Shown piece after piece: positions 45,895-56,441 of a stretch of DNA of 64,000 bases; position 1 is the stretch's first letter, and every line of letters starts with the position of its first letter. The DNA lies in NCBI GenBank assembly GCA_001574975.1, contig KQ965738.1, positions 364,277 through 428,276 of the forward strand, in the 5' to 3' direction. The notes beneath the pieces are model-generated. The model was not told where the DNA came from and did no database searches. It saw only the letters and a program-made list of their open reading frames with translations. The position numbers and the translations under genes are program-made. This stretch comes from Gonapodya prolifera JEL478. Its lineage: Eukaryota > Monoblepharomycota > Monoblepharidomycetes > Monoblepharidales > Gonapodyaceae.

Positions 45895-47455
45895 CTATCG
45901 CACTTTCCCATCCCCGTCACCTGTTCCCGCCCCTACCACCTCCCCCACCAACGTCGCCTGCTGCTCGTGCTCTTCCGGCTCGTCATAACCCTCCTCCACA
46001 GCAAGTGTCGCCTCCACGTCCACTGCCGCCACTGCGACGCGTCCTTTGCCTTTCGCGCCCTCCGCATCCCCCTCGTTCACCCCGTCCGCCTCATCGCCCG
46101 CGCCATCCGGTTCCGCGCCGGGGGACGCCGCCTCGGCTGGCGGTGGCGGGAAGTACAGCGGGGCGAGCCGACGGTAGATCTCCCAGTCGACTTGGAGAAA
46201 CACGCAGAAAATGATGCGGTCGATCTGGCGGCGCGGCACGGGGGGGGGAGGCGAGGTTTGTTTTCGGGTGCGGCACAGGCACGGTGAGCGTCGGTACGCT
46301 CTCACCCTCGATGAACCGGTTTGAAGGAGGGAGCACGAACACATACCTCGTCCATTCCCTCCCCCTCGATCCACTCCCTGGCCGTCTGGAGCGCGATGTG
46401 CGCGGCGGGCTCGTTGGGGAAGCCGTAGATGCCCGTGGAGATGCAGGGGAAGGCCTGGTGCGGCGGGTGGGAGGTTGTAGGACTCGATCGACTGAAGCGG
46501 CATGGGCACGCCCATCACTCACCACGGATCGCGCTCCGGCCTCCTTGGCCCTCCTGAGCGACGTCGCGTAGCACGACCGGAGCCGCTCGGAACCCTGACC
46601 GATGGGGCCGACAGTGTGGATGACGAAGCGGCTGGGGAGGCGGTGTGCTGACGACAGTCGTTGGGGGGGGGAAAGGCGGTTTGTGTTTGGAGGGCGTGGG
46701 TCGAGGTGCGTGTGCGTGTAAGAGACAGGGAAGGAACAAGGCGTGGGACGGGGGAGGGAGTGCTCACCGCCAGTGACTTTTGCGTCGCCCGTCTCGCACC
46801 CATTCAGTTTTGCGCACTCCTTGCGGAGCCCGGGACCGGCGGCGCGGTGGATTGCGCCGTCGACTGTGAATTTTATCGGCATGTGGGGAGGTTCCATCAA
46901 TGTGGAAGCACGTGGAGAAACCACGATGAAAGGAGCCCGGGCAACGCACCTCCCCCGCCCCCGAGGAGGGAGCTGTTCGCAGCGTTGACGATGGCGCCGA
47001 CGTCGAGCGTGGTGATGTCGCCACGCCTGGTTTGTGTGGTGTGTGGCCAAGAGCGGGTTTGGTTTTTGCGGGGACAAGAAAGGTGGGGCAAGGGGGCTGT
47101 TTGGCACCAGCAGTGACAGCAGGAGATGAACCCGAATGACGCACCACAACGATATCCTTTTGTTCAGCTCTTGGCTATATGAAACCTCGTCCTCCTCGAA
47201 CGCGCCCACGTCTTTACGCCCAGCCTCCCGCTCCTCCTCCGGCAACGAGCCCCGTTCAAACTCGTCCGCGAGCGTGGCAATCCGCGGCCAGCGACGGTTC
47301 TGTCCGGCGGCGTCGCCTTGTCCGTGGGGGCCTGGCGAGGGTGAGGGTGACGATCGGGAGTTTGGTGACCGAGGGGAGTAGGTTGGAGAGGAAAACCCGC
47401 GAGAGGAGGTCGATGCGTTCGAGGGCGACCTTGGGGTTTCGGCGCGGCGTTTCAT
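45895..47455 (-). CDS. Macro-domain (ADP-ribose-binding) protein, MacroD type
   Basis: Six exons, high to low: 47455-47145, 47026-46950, 46863-46768, 46647-46523, 46454-46347, 46224-45895, phases consistent, 348 aa (ATG 47665 would add 70 aa). The N-terminus is basic, Ser-rich and disordered. The macro domain reads [20 protein letters not shown] then [14 protein letters not shown] (ADP-ribose loop and catalytic Asn/Asp), [12 protein letters not shown], and [20 protein letters not shown], which is the MacroD-type second loop. Such enzymes remove ADP-ribose from acidic residues or hydrolyse O-acetyl-ADP-ribose. The tail is long and acidic ([20 protein letters not shown]). Start 47455 chosen because the domain is complete and upstream sequence looks like leader. 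Divergent from UPF0643 at 48397. Confidence 0.85.
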
Positions 47456-48396
47456 TTTGGGATCGGCGCGAGTGTGTGGGTAGGATGAAGTGATGGAGGT
47501 TTGGGCGAGGGCGGTTGACGCACGGCAGCCAGCAGACCCGGGCAGGGAAAAATGAGTAGAAAGGTGATGAAAGGGTTTGGATGGAAAATGATGCAAGGTG
47601 CGGAGAGCCAGCGCTGGTCGTGGGAATGTAGCTTGTTTGATAAAAGATTGGTTATGTTTCGGCAATCGATGACTACTCTTTGACTACTCGGTCTCCCAAA
47701 CTACGAGCCAAGGAAATCAAGGAGTGAGCCCCAACGAAACATTCCAGAGAATGGAACATGTAGGTAGAGCGGTACACTCGGTGGAATAGCGAATTGTAGA
47801 CTAAGACTTTCTCGTAGGAGCGCGCTGACAGGCTGAGACGGCACAACCGTAAATCCGTGATACGAGAAGAAGCCTTTCGTCTTTCCTGGTTGGTATTTTT
47901 GGGGGCGTTGGAGATGGGTGATTGTTCCCCACACAGCTCAGTGGGGAATTGAGCAGGAACTGAGCCCACTCTCAATGTCCCCTTCAGTTCTCAATGTGTA
48001 TGAGTAGAAATCATGAGCTCCGCACTGCTGGGCGTGTCTTACTAAGCAAGTCACGACAGAGCATTACTCACACGGCAATCCACCACCACTATGTTCTGAT
48101 TGACGGACAACCCAGTCTCGACGCAATAAAGACACACTCGCACTATTCTATCACCTAGTCGAAAGTTGTGGTATTGATTTCCCGTTTTTGGAAGCCGTGC
48201 ATCTCAGGGAGGCGAATAGAGTTTTCAGGGTTTGGACCCTGCGGTACTGAGGTGAGAAAGATGGCGACATATATTGCACCATTCCGGCGATGAACACTGA
48301 AGATAATTGCGCCCATTTGCACCATATTAGCGCCAAAAAGGAATTCCAGGATATGAAAGACGCGCCCGTCTCCCCTTTCGCCAACCATCTCTCGCA
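47456..48396. other. Divergent intergenic region, 0.94 kb
   Basis: Between the macro-domain gene (minus) and UPF0643 (plus); must contain both promoters. A short minus frame (47701-47934) has no partner exon and no recognisable motif. Confidence 0.4.
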
Positions 48397-49182
48397 ATGG
48401 CAACCGTCGCACTTCGACCGACCCCACTGAACCTGCTGGACGCGTACCGAGCAGCTCCTGGCTCACCGTCGCTACCACCTCCGAGCTCACCGAGCGTAGC
48501 GGGCTCGGGAACATCCGGCTCAGACCACGGCGCGCTTCCTCTTTCCGACATCGACATCACCGCCTCCCACCTCATCGCCTCGCCATACCCAGACATCGCC
48601 AACCAGCTCCGTCTGGACGACCTGACGCTCCCCCTTCGCCTATTCGCCTTCGCCCTCACACACCTCCAACCCACCCGCCCCGACTACGCCACCGCTCCCT
48701 ACCTCGAATCGTTCAACTGGCCAACCGTGTTCCGCTCCTTGCGCGCCATCTGCGCTCGCGTGGGGTTCCGATGGGAACGGAGGGAATTCTACCTGGTTGT
48801 GTTCAGATCGCAGCTGAAACAGGATTGCGACTCGGACGTCCTGGGTAACTTGGACCAGCGATCGCATGAAGAAGCGTGCGCCAGTGGAGGCCTGCTCAAA
48901 TACTGGTTCGGCAGCACGAACGCCGAAATGCGGAACCTCGCAACCTGTGAGTTCTACCTCCCGCGTTTCTCTTCCGCCGCATCTCATTTCATCTCACTCC
49001 TCCCTTCCACAGGCATCTGGCGCAACCGTCAAGACGCCGCTGCGGGCGGTCGTGGGCCATGGCACGCCAAAGCGCGTGCATTTGCCCGACAAGCGTACGA
49101 GAAGATCGACTTCCAGACGTTTTGGTTCACGGTCGACGAGGGGGCGACGAGCTGGTACCTGGAGGAGTATGCGGAGCGCTAG
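48397..49182 (+). CDS. UPF0643-family protein
   Basis: Two exons, 48397-48946 and 49013-49182 (GTGAGT, CACAG; phase 1), 239 aa. Family hallmarks in order: LTLPLRLFAFALTHLQPTRP then DYATAPYLESFNW, FYLVVFRSQLK, ASGGLLKYWFGSTNAEMRNL then ATCIWRNRQDAAAGGRGPWH, and WYLEEYAER near the end. UPF0643 is a conserved fungal family without known function. The last part of the gene (from about 48886) is duplicated at 50853 in broken form. ATG 48397 is the first in frame after an apparent stop-rich leader. Confidence 0.8.
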   Translation: MATVALRPTPLNLLDAYRAAPGSPSLPPPSSPSVAGSGTSGSDHGALPLSDIDITASHLIASPYPDIANQLRLDDLTLPLRLFAFALTHLQPTRPDYATAPYLESFNWPTVFRSLRAICARVGFRWERREFYLVVFRSQLKQDCDSDVLGNLDQRSHEEACASGGLLKYWFGSTNAEMRNLATCEFYLPRFSSAASHFISLLPSTGIWRNRQDAAAGGRGPWHAKARAFARQAYEKIDFQTFWFTVDEGATSWYLEEYAER

Positions 49183-49326
49183 AACCTGTCGGACTGCGAT
49201 CTCTGCGTTCCGTTGCCTATGCATTCGGTCGACGTATTGTGCATTGTTTAGAACTTGCAAAATTTTCTACACTTAGATCGTATCATTCGATTGTTTTTTC
49301 GTGGCGATTAACATAGTGCCATTCAG

Positions 49327-49833
49327 TCAGTGAGGGGGTTGCCGTGCCCAATCAAATTTGTATTGCAAAATTTTAAATATTATGAGCCATGTATCTACAG
49401 CATCAGAAGGCACGGTGCCGGTCCTGCTCGTCACAGCTGCAGTGGTAGCCATGTTGTCCGCAAGTTGCTTTTGCAAAACTCTTGCTCGCTCCGCCTCGGC
49501 TTCCAGCATGACTTGCACGTGGTGGTTCGCGACCAAGACGCGCCTTGCAAGCAGCTGCGTTTGGACGGACGACGCGCACTCGATGGCCGAAGCGTCCTTG
49601 GTGAACTCGAATCTGTACTCGGATCCAATATTGTCCACAATGGTATATATCTTGGATTGCTTTAGGCGACTGAGGAACCTGGCTTTGGGTTCGGAGCTTC
49701 TGCCGACGGAAATGCGGAAGGACGCAAAGCTGCGCTTGTAGTCTGCGTTTGAGGGTCCTTGTGAATCGTATGGTGGTGGTGGGGGCATGTGGCTGTATAA
49801 AGACCGGTGATATGAAGGTAAAATGATATTCAT
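49327..49833 (-). CDS. Hypothetical protein, duplicated in block B
   Basis: An open frame of 168 codons from ATG 49833 to the stop at 49327. Contents: Pro-rich start, DYKRSFASFRISVGRSSEPK, a strand-rich part SKIYTIVDNIGSEYRFEFTK, then a helical part ASSVQTQLLARRVLVANHHV. A beta-rich fold followed by a helix is plausible, but no family is recognised. Copy B (51395-51643) conserves the middle and shows codon-like substitutions such as IVDNIGSEY to VIDNVGSEY, which suggests past selection on protein. Upstream (50119-50313) lies a protein-kinase N-lobe frame on the same strand, so this could be the last exon of a former kinase gene; no splice chain proves that. Confidence 0.35.
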   Translation of the reverse strand: MNIILPSYHRSLYSHMPPPPPYDSQGPSNADYKRSFASFRISVGRSSEPKARFLSRLKQSKIYTIVDNIGSEYRFEFTKDASAIECASSVQTQLLARRVLVANHHVQVMLEAEAERARVLQKQLADNMATTAAVTSRTGTVPSDAVDTWLIIFKILQYKFDWARQPPH

Positions 49834-50118
49834 TCATGGCAAAACGTTCCCCGACTCACGTTGACGTTTCGAGCGCCGGTACAAAGCGATCCATAATTTC
49901 TCTGCGTGGAAGTGCGTCCGACAGAGAAGAGCACGCGATAAGCTCGACTCGCGAGAGTTCCAAGTGGTTACCTGATTGAGGCAGTTTGCTCCGGCTCTCC
50001 TCAGTTCCGAAGGCGAGTCTTGCCTTGGCGGCCAATCCGAGCTCGCACCTGCTCCCACTCAGGCTGCCCGGCCATATATCCTCACACACCCCAACAGTGG
50101 AATCGCATCGAACGGCGT

Positions 50119-50313
50119 TCACGGGGCTCGAATGTGCCTTTTCTCGTCGTTGGGGTCAGAGTAAGGCACCAGCACGGTCGACTTGAGCACCGCACGCACG
50201 TCACACCCGCAGCTGGGGATGTTTGTCGTGGCTTCGGAAACGGAGGCAAAGGCGCCTTGGCCGAGGGTTTTGCCGACAATCCACTGGAGCGTCGGAGGGA
50301 AATGGTCCGTCAA
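50119..50313 (-). pseudogene. Protein kinase N-lobe fragment
   Basis: ATG 50313 opens a 64-codon frame: WIVGKTLGQGAFASVSEATT (Gly-rich loop GxGxFxxV), then CDVRAVLKSTVLVP (VAxK-type Lys). It stops at 50119 after HIRAP. No helix C, HRD or DFG segment follows on this strand before 49833, so only the ATP-binding lobe remains. Block B lacks the Gly-rich loop altogether and keeps only a scrap near VRAVLK (about 52170). Confidence 0.55.
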
Positions 50314-50330
50314 TCCGGGATGCCACAGAC

Positions 50331-50852
50331 AAATGGAAGTGCTTTTTATACGAAATGAAAAAATATATGTATCGACGATAAACCTCTCGCATGTAGTTAT
50401 CTGGATAAACTTTTACATGTATTCGTGATAACGGTGTGTGGTTCATGAGGGTACATGTCTCAAGATGATGCAGGGCGGCAAGCAGACACACCGCCACAAG
50501 TGAAAAAACGCTGGTAACAACCTTTTTGGGAAATTTTTGTTGATGTCACGTACAGGCGGAAAGGGTACGTGACATCATATATGGAAACCCCAAATCCCCT
50601 CCCCTCCCCGAACGAACACACTCAGATCCACCATCGCCCATTACCAACTGCCCCGCCAACGCACCCATCCGTCGCGGAGCTGGAACCGGAAGACCACACC
50701 CTCCCGGAGCACTCATGGTGGTAAGGAGGCACGTCGTCGCACACGCGTGGTGGTGTGAGGTAGTTTGCGACGGAAGGGGTGAGAGTGAGATGGTCGACCG
50801 ATAGGGACATGTATTCATTCGCTTGTTTGTTCGTCAAACACCGTACACCAAA
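50331..50852. other. Spacer between duplicated blocks
   Basis: No coding sequence supported. Ends at GCTTGTTTGTTCGTCAAAC (50821-50839), a motif repeated at 51255 and 52266. Confidence 0.4.
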
Positions 50853-51148
50853 GGAGGCCTGCTCAAGTACTGGTTCGGCAGCATGAACGCCGAAATGCGG
50901 AACCTCGCAACCTGTGCGTTCTACCTCCCGCGTTTCTCTACGCCCCGTCTCATCTCAACTCACACCTCCCCTGTTCCCGGCATCTGGCGCAACCGCCAAG
51001 ACGCCGCTGCGGGCGGGCGCGGACCATGGCACGCCAAGGCGCATCGTTTCCCCGGCAAGCGTACGAAAGGATCGACTTCCAGACGTTTTGGTTCACGGTC
51101 GACGAGGGGGCGATGAGCTGGTACCTGGAGGAGTACGCGGAGCGCTAG
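50853..51148 (+). pseudogene. Broken copy of the UPF0643 3' end (block B)
   Basis: Begins abruptly at GGAGGCCTGCTCAA, matching codon ~163 of UPF0643, with no N-terminal part. The splice donor is altered (GTGAGT to GTGCGT) and the acceptor CACAG is gone (TTCCCGGC), so the two halves cannot be joined. The tail retains FQTFWFTVDEGAMSWYLEEY in frame to a TAG at 51146. A truncated, non-functional duplicate. Confidence 0.75.
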
Positions 51149-51394
51149 AACCTGTCGGACTGCGATCTCTGCGTTCCGTTGCATATGCATTCGGTCGACG
51201 TATTGTGCATTGTTTAGAACTTGCAAAATTGTATACACTTAGATTGCATCATTCGATTGTTTGTTCGTCAAACTACCGTGACATTATACGGTCGTGGCGA
51301 TTAATAAAATGCCAAGCAGTCAGTGAGGGCATTGCCGACCCAGTCACATGTGTATTGCAAGAATGGTGTCATGATATGTGTATACAATTTTGCG

Positions 51395-51643
51395 TCAGTA
51401 AGGCACCGTGCCGGTCCTGCTCGTCACAGTTGCACTGGAAGCCATGCTCTCCCCAAGTTGTTTGTGCAAGACTCTTGCTCGCTCCGCCTCGGCTTCCAGC
51501 ATTACTTGCACATGGTGGTTCGTGACGAAGACGCGCCTTGCAAGCAACTGCGTTTGGACGGACGACGCGCACTCGAGGGCCGGCGCATCCTTGGCGAACT
51601 CGAACGTGTACTCGGATCCAACATTGTCGATAACGGTGTACAC
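51395..51643 (-). pseudogene. Block B copy of the 49327-49833 frame
   Basis: 82 codons from ATG 51643: MYTVIDNVGSEYTFEFAK, ALECASSVQTQLLARRVFVT, then a stop after TGTVPY, earlier than in block A. The N-terminal part exists upstream in another frame (51650-51745), so the copy is broken. Confidence 0.5.
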
Positions 51644-52250
51644 CTTGGATTGTTTTTGGCGACTCAGGAAACTGGTTTTGGGTTCGAGCTTCGGGCGACA
51701 GAGATGCGAAAGGACGCGAAGGTGCGCTTAAAGTCTGAGTAAGGATTCGTAAGGTGGGGGTGGAGGCATATCGCTACATCAAGGCCGATATGTAGGTATT
51801 ATTATAGCACATTCATTCGGCGAAATGTTTCCCAACTCACCTTGACGGTTCGAACGCCGGTGCTACAAAGCGATCCATACTTTCACGAATTTAAGGATGT
51901 TCCACAGGTACGAGCACACGATCAGCTCGCTGTTTATGTGAGAGGGATGCAAGTTGTTACCTGGGTGCTCCTCTCCTTCCTCAGTTCCGCGCCTTTGGCG
52001 ACTGATCTTTGCACTCGGGCTGCCCGGGCATATATGTATCCCAACAGTGATATTGCATCGAATTGCGTTCGTGCACTCGAGTGTGCCTTATCTCGTCCGT
52101 CGTTGACGTTGAGCGCCGAGTAAGACACCACATTGGACGGCGGATTTGAGCACCGCGCGCACGTCACGTCACACCCGCAGCTGGAAATGCTCGTCGTGTT
52201 TGGGAAACTGAGGTGGGCGGGGAAATGGTCGACCTAAAAGGGACGTTTTT

Positions 52251-52780
52251 AGATATCCATCATGGGATTGTTTGTTCGTCAAATTCCGTTGTCATTACAT
52301 GTCATCGGTATGGCACCCACTCCTCTCCGTCAGGCGCAAACGCCAGCCGGCAGCAATTCGAGTGTTTGGAAGATATCGACGCAGGCTGCAGTGGCGCAGG
52401 GGAAGCGAAGGAGGAACCGGTTTGGATTGAGTGGAGAATTGTTGACCCTGAAACTGACCGCGGTCGCCGAAAAAAAAAGAACATCACCTCTCAAAATGTG
52501 AGTTAATCCAGCAATTATGTTACAAGTAGAGCTGGCTCTTACTGATTTTCTACATAAATGTTCGTTTGTGCCCCAATCCGACTTCTTCTACTGAAACTGC
52601 GCGCAAATCGCTCCACGAACGTTAGTAAATGCAACGCGACAACATGACGTGAGGGTTTCAGGGAGACGGGCTCCGGGTAAGGACGGCTAAAATCCGTCCC
52701 AAATTCGGCACGCCTCTTGCCGTTGATATCTCACTTACAATCCGAAAGCTCTCACATCGCCCCGCACCAGCCCACCTGCC
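52251..52780. other. Intergenic, 530 bp
   Basis: Starts with a third GATTGTTTGTTCGTCAAA motif (about 52266). Promoter of the enoyl-CoA hydratase gene is expected at the right end. No gene seen. Confidence 0.4.
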
Positions 52781-54692
52781 ATGGCACCTTCCGTGATCGC
52801 GCGCCCGTTCCGCTACGACGACTTCACGCACATCAAGGTCGACTTCCTCACCGACGACCCTCGGATCGCAGTGTTGACGCTCAAGTGAGTTCCGTCCCGC
52901 GTTACGCCTGGTATTTTCTTGCTATTCATTCCGCCTGCTCTTTGCTCCTGCTCAATCGCGCGTCAACGGCCGCCTCGTAACCCCCGCTCCACTCACCTAG
53001 CCGCCCCGAAAAGTGAGACACCCCCCGTCACCTCCCCCTCGCGTCCCCTTAACTCATGTCCCCCTCCCCCAAGGCTCAATGCTTGGACGGACGTGAATGG
53101 CATGAGCCAGAGTATCGTCAGGGCGTTCAATCAGTTCGACAAGGATGACACCGTCAAGGGTTGGTTGTTGCCGGGGGTGCCTGGTCCTTGCGCGTTCTGT
53201 TAACCGTTATTTTGTTAGTCATCGTCGTAACTGGCGCCGGGCGGGCTTTCTGCGCTGGTGTAAGTGTTCCCCTCCTAAGCTCACACCCTTTTTTGGTACG
53301 ACCACCAAACGACAACGTCACTAACAATCCCCATCCCATCCCCGATCCAGGCCGACCTCTCCGCCGGCGGAGCCACATTCGGCGACGCCAACGCGACCGA
53401 GAACCCGGGTAGCGCGCGCAACATCCGCAACGCGAGGGACGGCGGCGGGCAGGCAGCGTTGGCGATTTCGAGGTGTAGGAAGGTCGTGATTGGCGCGAGT
53501 GAGTTTGAGTTGAGGGGAGTGGGGCGTGCGAACCACGGAAGACCAAGCTGTCCGAGCGCAAGCGAGGATACCAGGCCTAAGCGATGACCGAGGCTTTCTG
53601 CCGGAGGCGGATGATCGACGTGGAGATGTGGAGGGGAATACTCTCATGGGAAGGGTAGGGGGAGGGTACAGATGCGGGTGACAATAGAGGCAAGATAGCA
53701 ATAGCACCGGGAGGATCATCGTCTTGCGTTGAAACACTCGCACCAGCCACCCAACTGACGCTTCTCTCGCCCCACCTCCAGTCAACGGTCCGGCGGTCGG
53801 GATCGGCATCACCTTCACCCTCCCGATGGACTTCCGCATCGCGTACAAGGGCGCAAAGATCGGATTCGTGTTTGTCCGGAGAGGAATCGTGCCAGAGGCA
53901 ACGTCCACATAGTGAGTGCAGTGGATCGAGTGCGTCGTGGTCGTGCGAAAGAATCCTGACCTCGCTTACTTTTTCGGTTCCGGGGAAAAAGCCATCTTCC
54001 ACGTCTCATTGGGCACTCAAGGACGCTGTCGCTCATGCTGACCGTACGTGGCACTGCTCACTCCGTTCACTACTCCCATCTAACCCTTCATGTTCCGCCA
54101 ACCCCTCCCAGGGCGAAGTCTTCCCCGCCTCGCACCCCCTGCTCTCGCTGCTCTTCTACCAGCTCACCGACACGCCCGAGGCGTGCGTCGCGGCGGCTTT
54201 GGACCTAGCGCGCAATTTGGCCAAGAAGAACAGCACGGTCAGTATGGCGCTGGCCAAGCATTTGGTCTGGAAGGGCACCGCGACACCGGAGGAGCAGCAT
54301 TTGTTGGATTCCAAGGCCATGTATACGTGAGTCGGAGTCGGGGGATGGAGAGTGGTGGTTGTGGGTTGCACGGTGGATCTGACATGGGTGCTTTTGGGCA
54401 TGGCTAGAACGGGCAACAGCGTGGACTCGGCTGAAGGTGTCCAGTCGTTCTTGGAGAAGCGCGAGGTATGTAATTTGTTTTTCCCACCGCCTTTGTGGCG
54501 GTGCAATCACTCATGCACCTCCACGGACCACCCGCCCCACTTCGCCCCCACACGAAAACATAGGTCAACTTCAAGGGCGGTGTCGTCAAGGATATCGACA
54601 ACAACCCGGTCTACTCCGGATGGTACCCCTGGTGGGGCCGCGTCAGCACCGAGGGCGTGCCAAACTTGACTGAGCCCTTGCATAAATTGTAG
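52781..54692 (+). CDS. Enoyl-CoA hydratase/isomerase family protein
   Basis: Ten exons, 324 aa: 52781-52884, 53001-53012 (12 nt), 53074-53159, 53219-53259, 53351-53498, 53782-53911, 53992-54043, 54112-54326, 54408-54465, 54564-54692; all phases agree. The 12-nt exon completes the family motif LNRPEKLNAW. Other crotonase features: [20 protein letters not shown] (oxyanion hole), [20 protein letters not shown] (second oxyanion Gly), [15 protein letters not shown] (Glu-type catalytic region) and [20 protein letters not shown]. Acts on acyl-CoA thioesters, hydrating or isomerising the double bond in beta-oxidation or related pathways. No clear PTS1 (ends HKL) or presequence: C-terminal HKL is a weak PTS1-like tripeptide, so peroxisomal location is possible. 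Confidence 0.92.
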
Positions 54693-54885
54693 TTATGCGC
54701 TATTGCGTAAATAGTAAAACGGCCCCGCACTATTTGGATTGATCCGTGGCTGTGGGCGGGTCCAAGCAGTGCGGTGCCTCCTACAACTGCTTCCGTCAAC
54801 CTGCTGGGCGAGGCAAGCCGTCCCCCTCACTTTTTAAACCTCTTTCTCCGCTTTTTTTCCTACTCGCATTCCACCCCCCACACCC

Positions 54886-56129
54886 ATGACTCGAATCACG
54901 TCTCTTCTCATGGCCATCGCGGCCGCCGCGCTCTACGGATCCGGATCGGCACACCCGGTTGCCAGGGCGAACGTAGAGCACGCACATCCCAACTGCCTCG
55001 CATCCACGATCATGGGCCGCGACGAGCTGCTGCGCGTGAGGAAGCGGGCGGTAGATGTGAGTGGCCAGTCATGGGGATCGCAGGCACGTGAAGGAGGGTG
55101 CGAGCTGACTTTTGTTCCTTGGCGTTACAAAGTGGGGATACGAGGGGGCGAAAGGCCCGTTCTATTGGAGCACGATCAATCCGAACTACACATCTTGCTC
55201 GACGGGACGGTTCCAGAGGTGAGGGGCGTTTGCAACGTTCCGTGTTTGGGAAACATCGGTGACCCCGATTCCTTAGTCCTGTCGACATCGATTCGACCAT
55301 TCCTGCGACCTACGACACTCCTGTCGAGTTCTACTACCCTGACAACTTCACCAATGTCCAGGTGGAAAACCTGGGCTTCACGGTAGAGCTGTTTGCTCCT
55401 GCAAAAACGTAAGTAATTTTTAAGTGGAACCGGAGTGGATGCAAACTCAGTCGCGACCGATTGCAAAGCGCTTACATTGTGCGTGACGGTGTCAAATACT
55501 ACCTCGCCAACTTCCACTTCCACGCGCCAGCCGAGGTAAGTCCGTCGCTCTTACGATGAACCACCTTCTGGCTGCGAAAGCTCACCCTCGGCTTCAGCAC
55601 CACGTTGAGGGCAAGGCGCATCCCGCTGAGCTCCACATGGTGCACCGCAGCGACAACGGGTCAATAACAGTGCTTGCACTGTACGTCGAGAACTACAACT
55701 ATGAGCCGCAGTACTGGCTCGACTTGTTCCTCAAGCATGTGAGTTTGCCCTCTGCTGCGTTGTTGCAAGTCCGACGGCAAACGGATCGTGGCAATCACCA
55801 GGTCCCACGGAACGAGACGGCTCCTGCCCTCACTGTACCCGTGTACCCCATCGAGACTCTCGTGGGGTACTTCAAGAACTCTGAGCTGTACTGGTACTAC
55901 GACGGATCCTTGACAGCACCTCCTTGCACCGAAGGCGTTCACTGGATTATTGGTGCGTTCGCCCTTCCTCACGTTTCCGTTGATGGCGCCTGAACCCAAA
56001 CATTTTCCGCATCCAGCATCCCGGCCCATCCCCGCTACCAAGAAAGAACTGGAGTGGCTCGGGTTCTTGATGGATTTCAACGCGCGCCCGTCGCAGAAGA
56101 ACGATAACGTGCCTTCGTCGCTTCATTGA
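54886..56129 (+). CDS. Secreted alpha-type carbonic anhydrase
   Basis: Seven exons, 54886-55056, 55133-55218, 55277-55408, 55469-55535, 55598-55738, 55802-55952, 56017-56129, phases consistent, 286 aa. A signal peptide precedes the alpha-CA fold: WGYEGAKGPFYW, QSPVDID, then zinc ligands FHFHAPAEHH (two His) and AELHMVH (third His), NYNYEPQYWLDLF, and SLTAPPCTEGVHWI (Thr/Cys region that closes the active site). The family interconverts CO2 and bicarbonate; alpha forms in fungi are secreted or periplasmic. Cys residues at TSCSTG and PPCTEG may form the usual disulfide. Single-domain length is normal. Confidence 0.92.
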
Positions 56130-56441
56130 ACGGGGCGTGCTTTGGTTGTATAGAGTGCTGCGTCGACTTTAATTGTATTGAGGAAAATTGCTTAGATGTT
56201 GATTGCCTGAAAATGCAGAGCGGATTTGACTTGGATGCGCAATATGATGGTTCATGTCACTTCAGAACTGACCATCACAGAACAACGGCGTCCTCGTACT
56301 CACTTGCGGACATGGGCACTGGCCCTCTGGAAATGCTCCGCCGTGTGTCTGGTCGCCGAACCCGTGGAGCTGCCTCACTTCGATGGTGGCTGTGGCCTTC
56401 CAGTTCTCCAGCCTGCATAAGCCACGAGTCCCAACCGTGCA
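56130..56441. other. Intergenic, 312 bp
   Basis: 3' end of the carbonic anhydrase gene and upstream region of the F-box gene, same strand. No additional feature seen. Confidence 0.4.

Larger units (their letters stand above)
48886..50330. repeat. Segmental duplication, block A
   Basis: Runs from GGAGGCCTGCTCAA in the UPF0643 gene through a minus-strand frame (49327-49833) to the kinase-lobe fragment near 50313. It is matched, in the same order, by block B at 50853-52250 about 1.95 kb downstream, at roughly 80-85% identity by eye, with indels. Block A holds the intact UPF0643 end, so it is likely the source copy. Confidence 0.7.
50853..52250. repeat. Segmental duplication, block B
   Basis: Downstream copy of block A (48886-50330). 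Contains in order the UPF0643 tail fragment, an insert after 51260 carrying TTCGTCAAACTACCG absent from A, the minus-strand frame copy and kinase scraps. More eroded than A. Confidence 0.7.
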
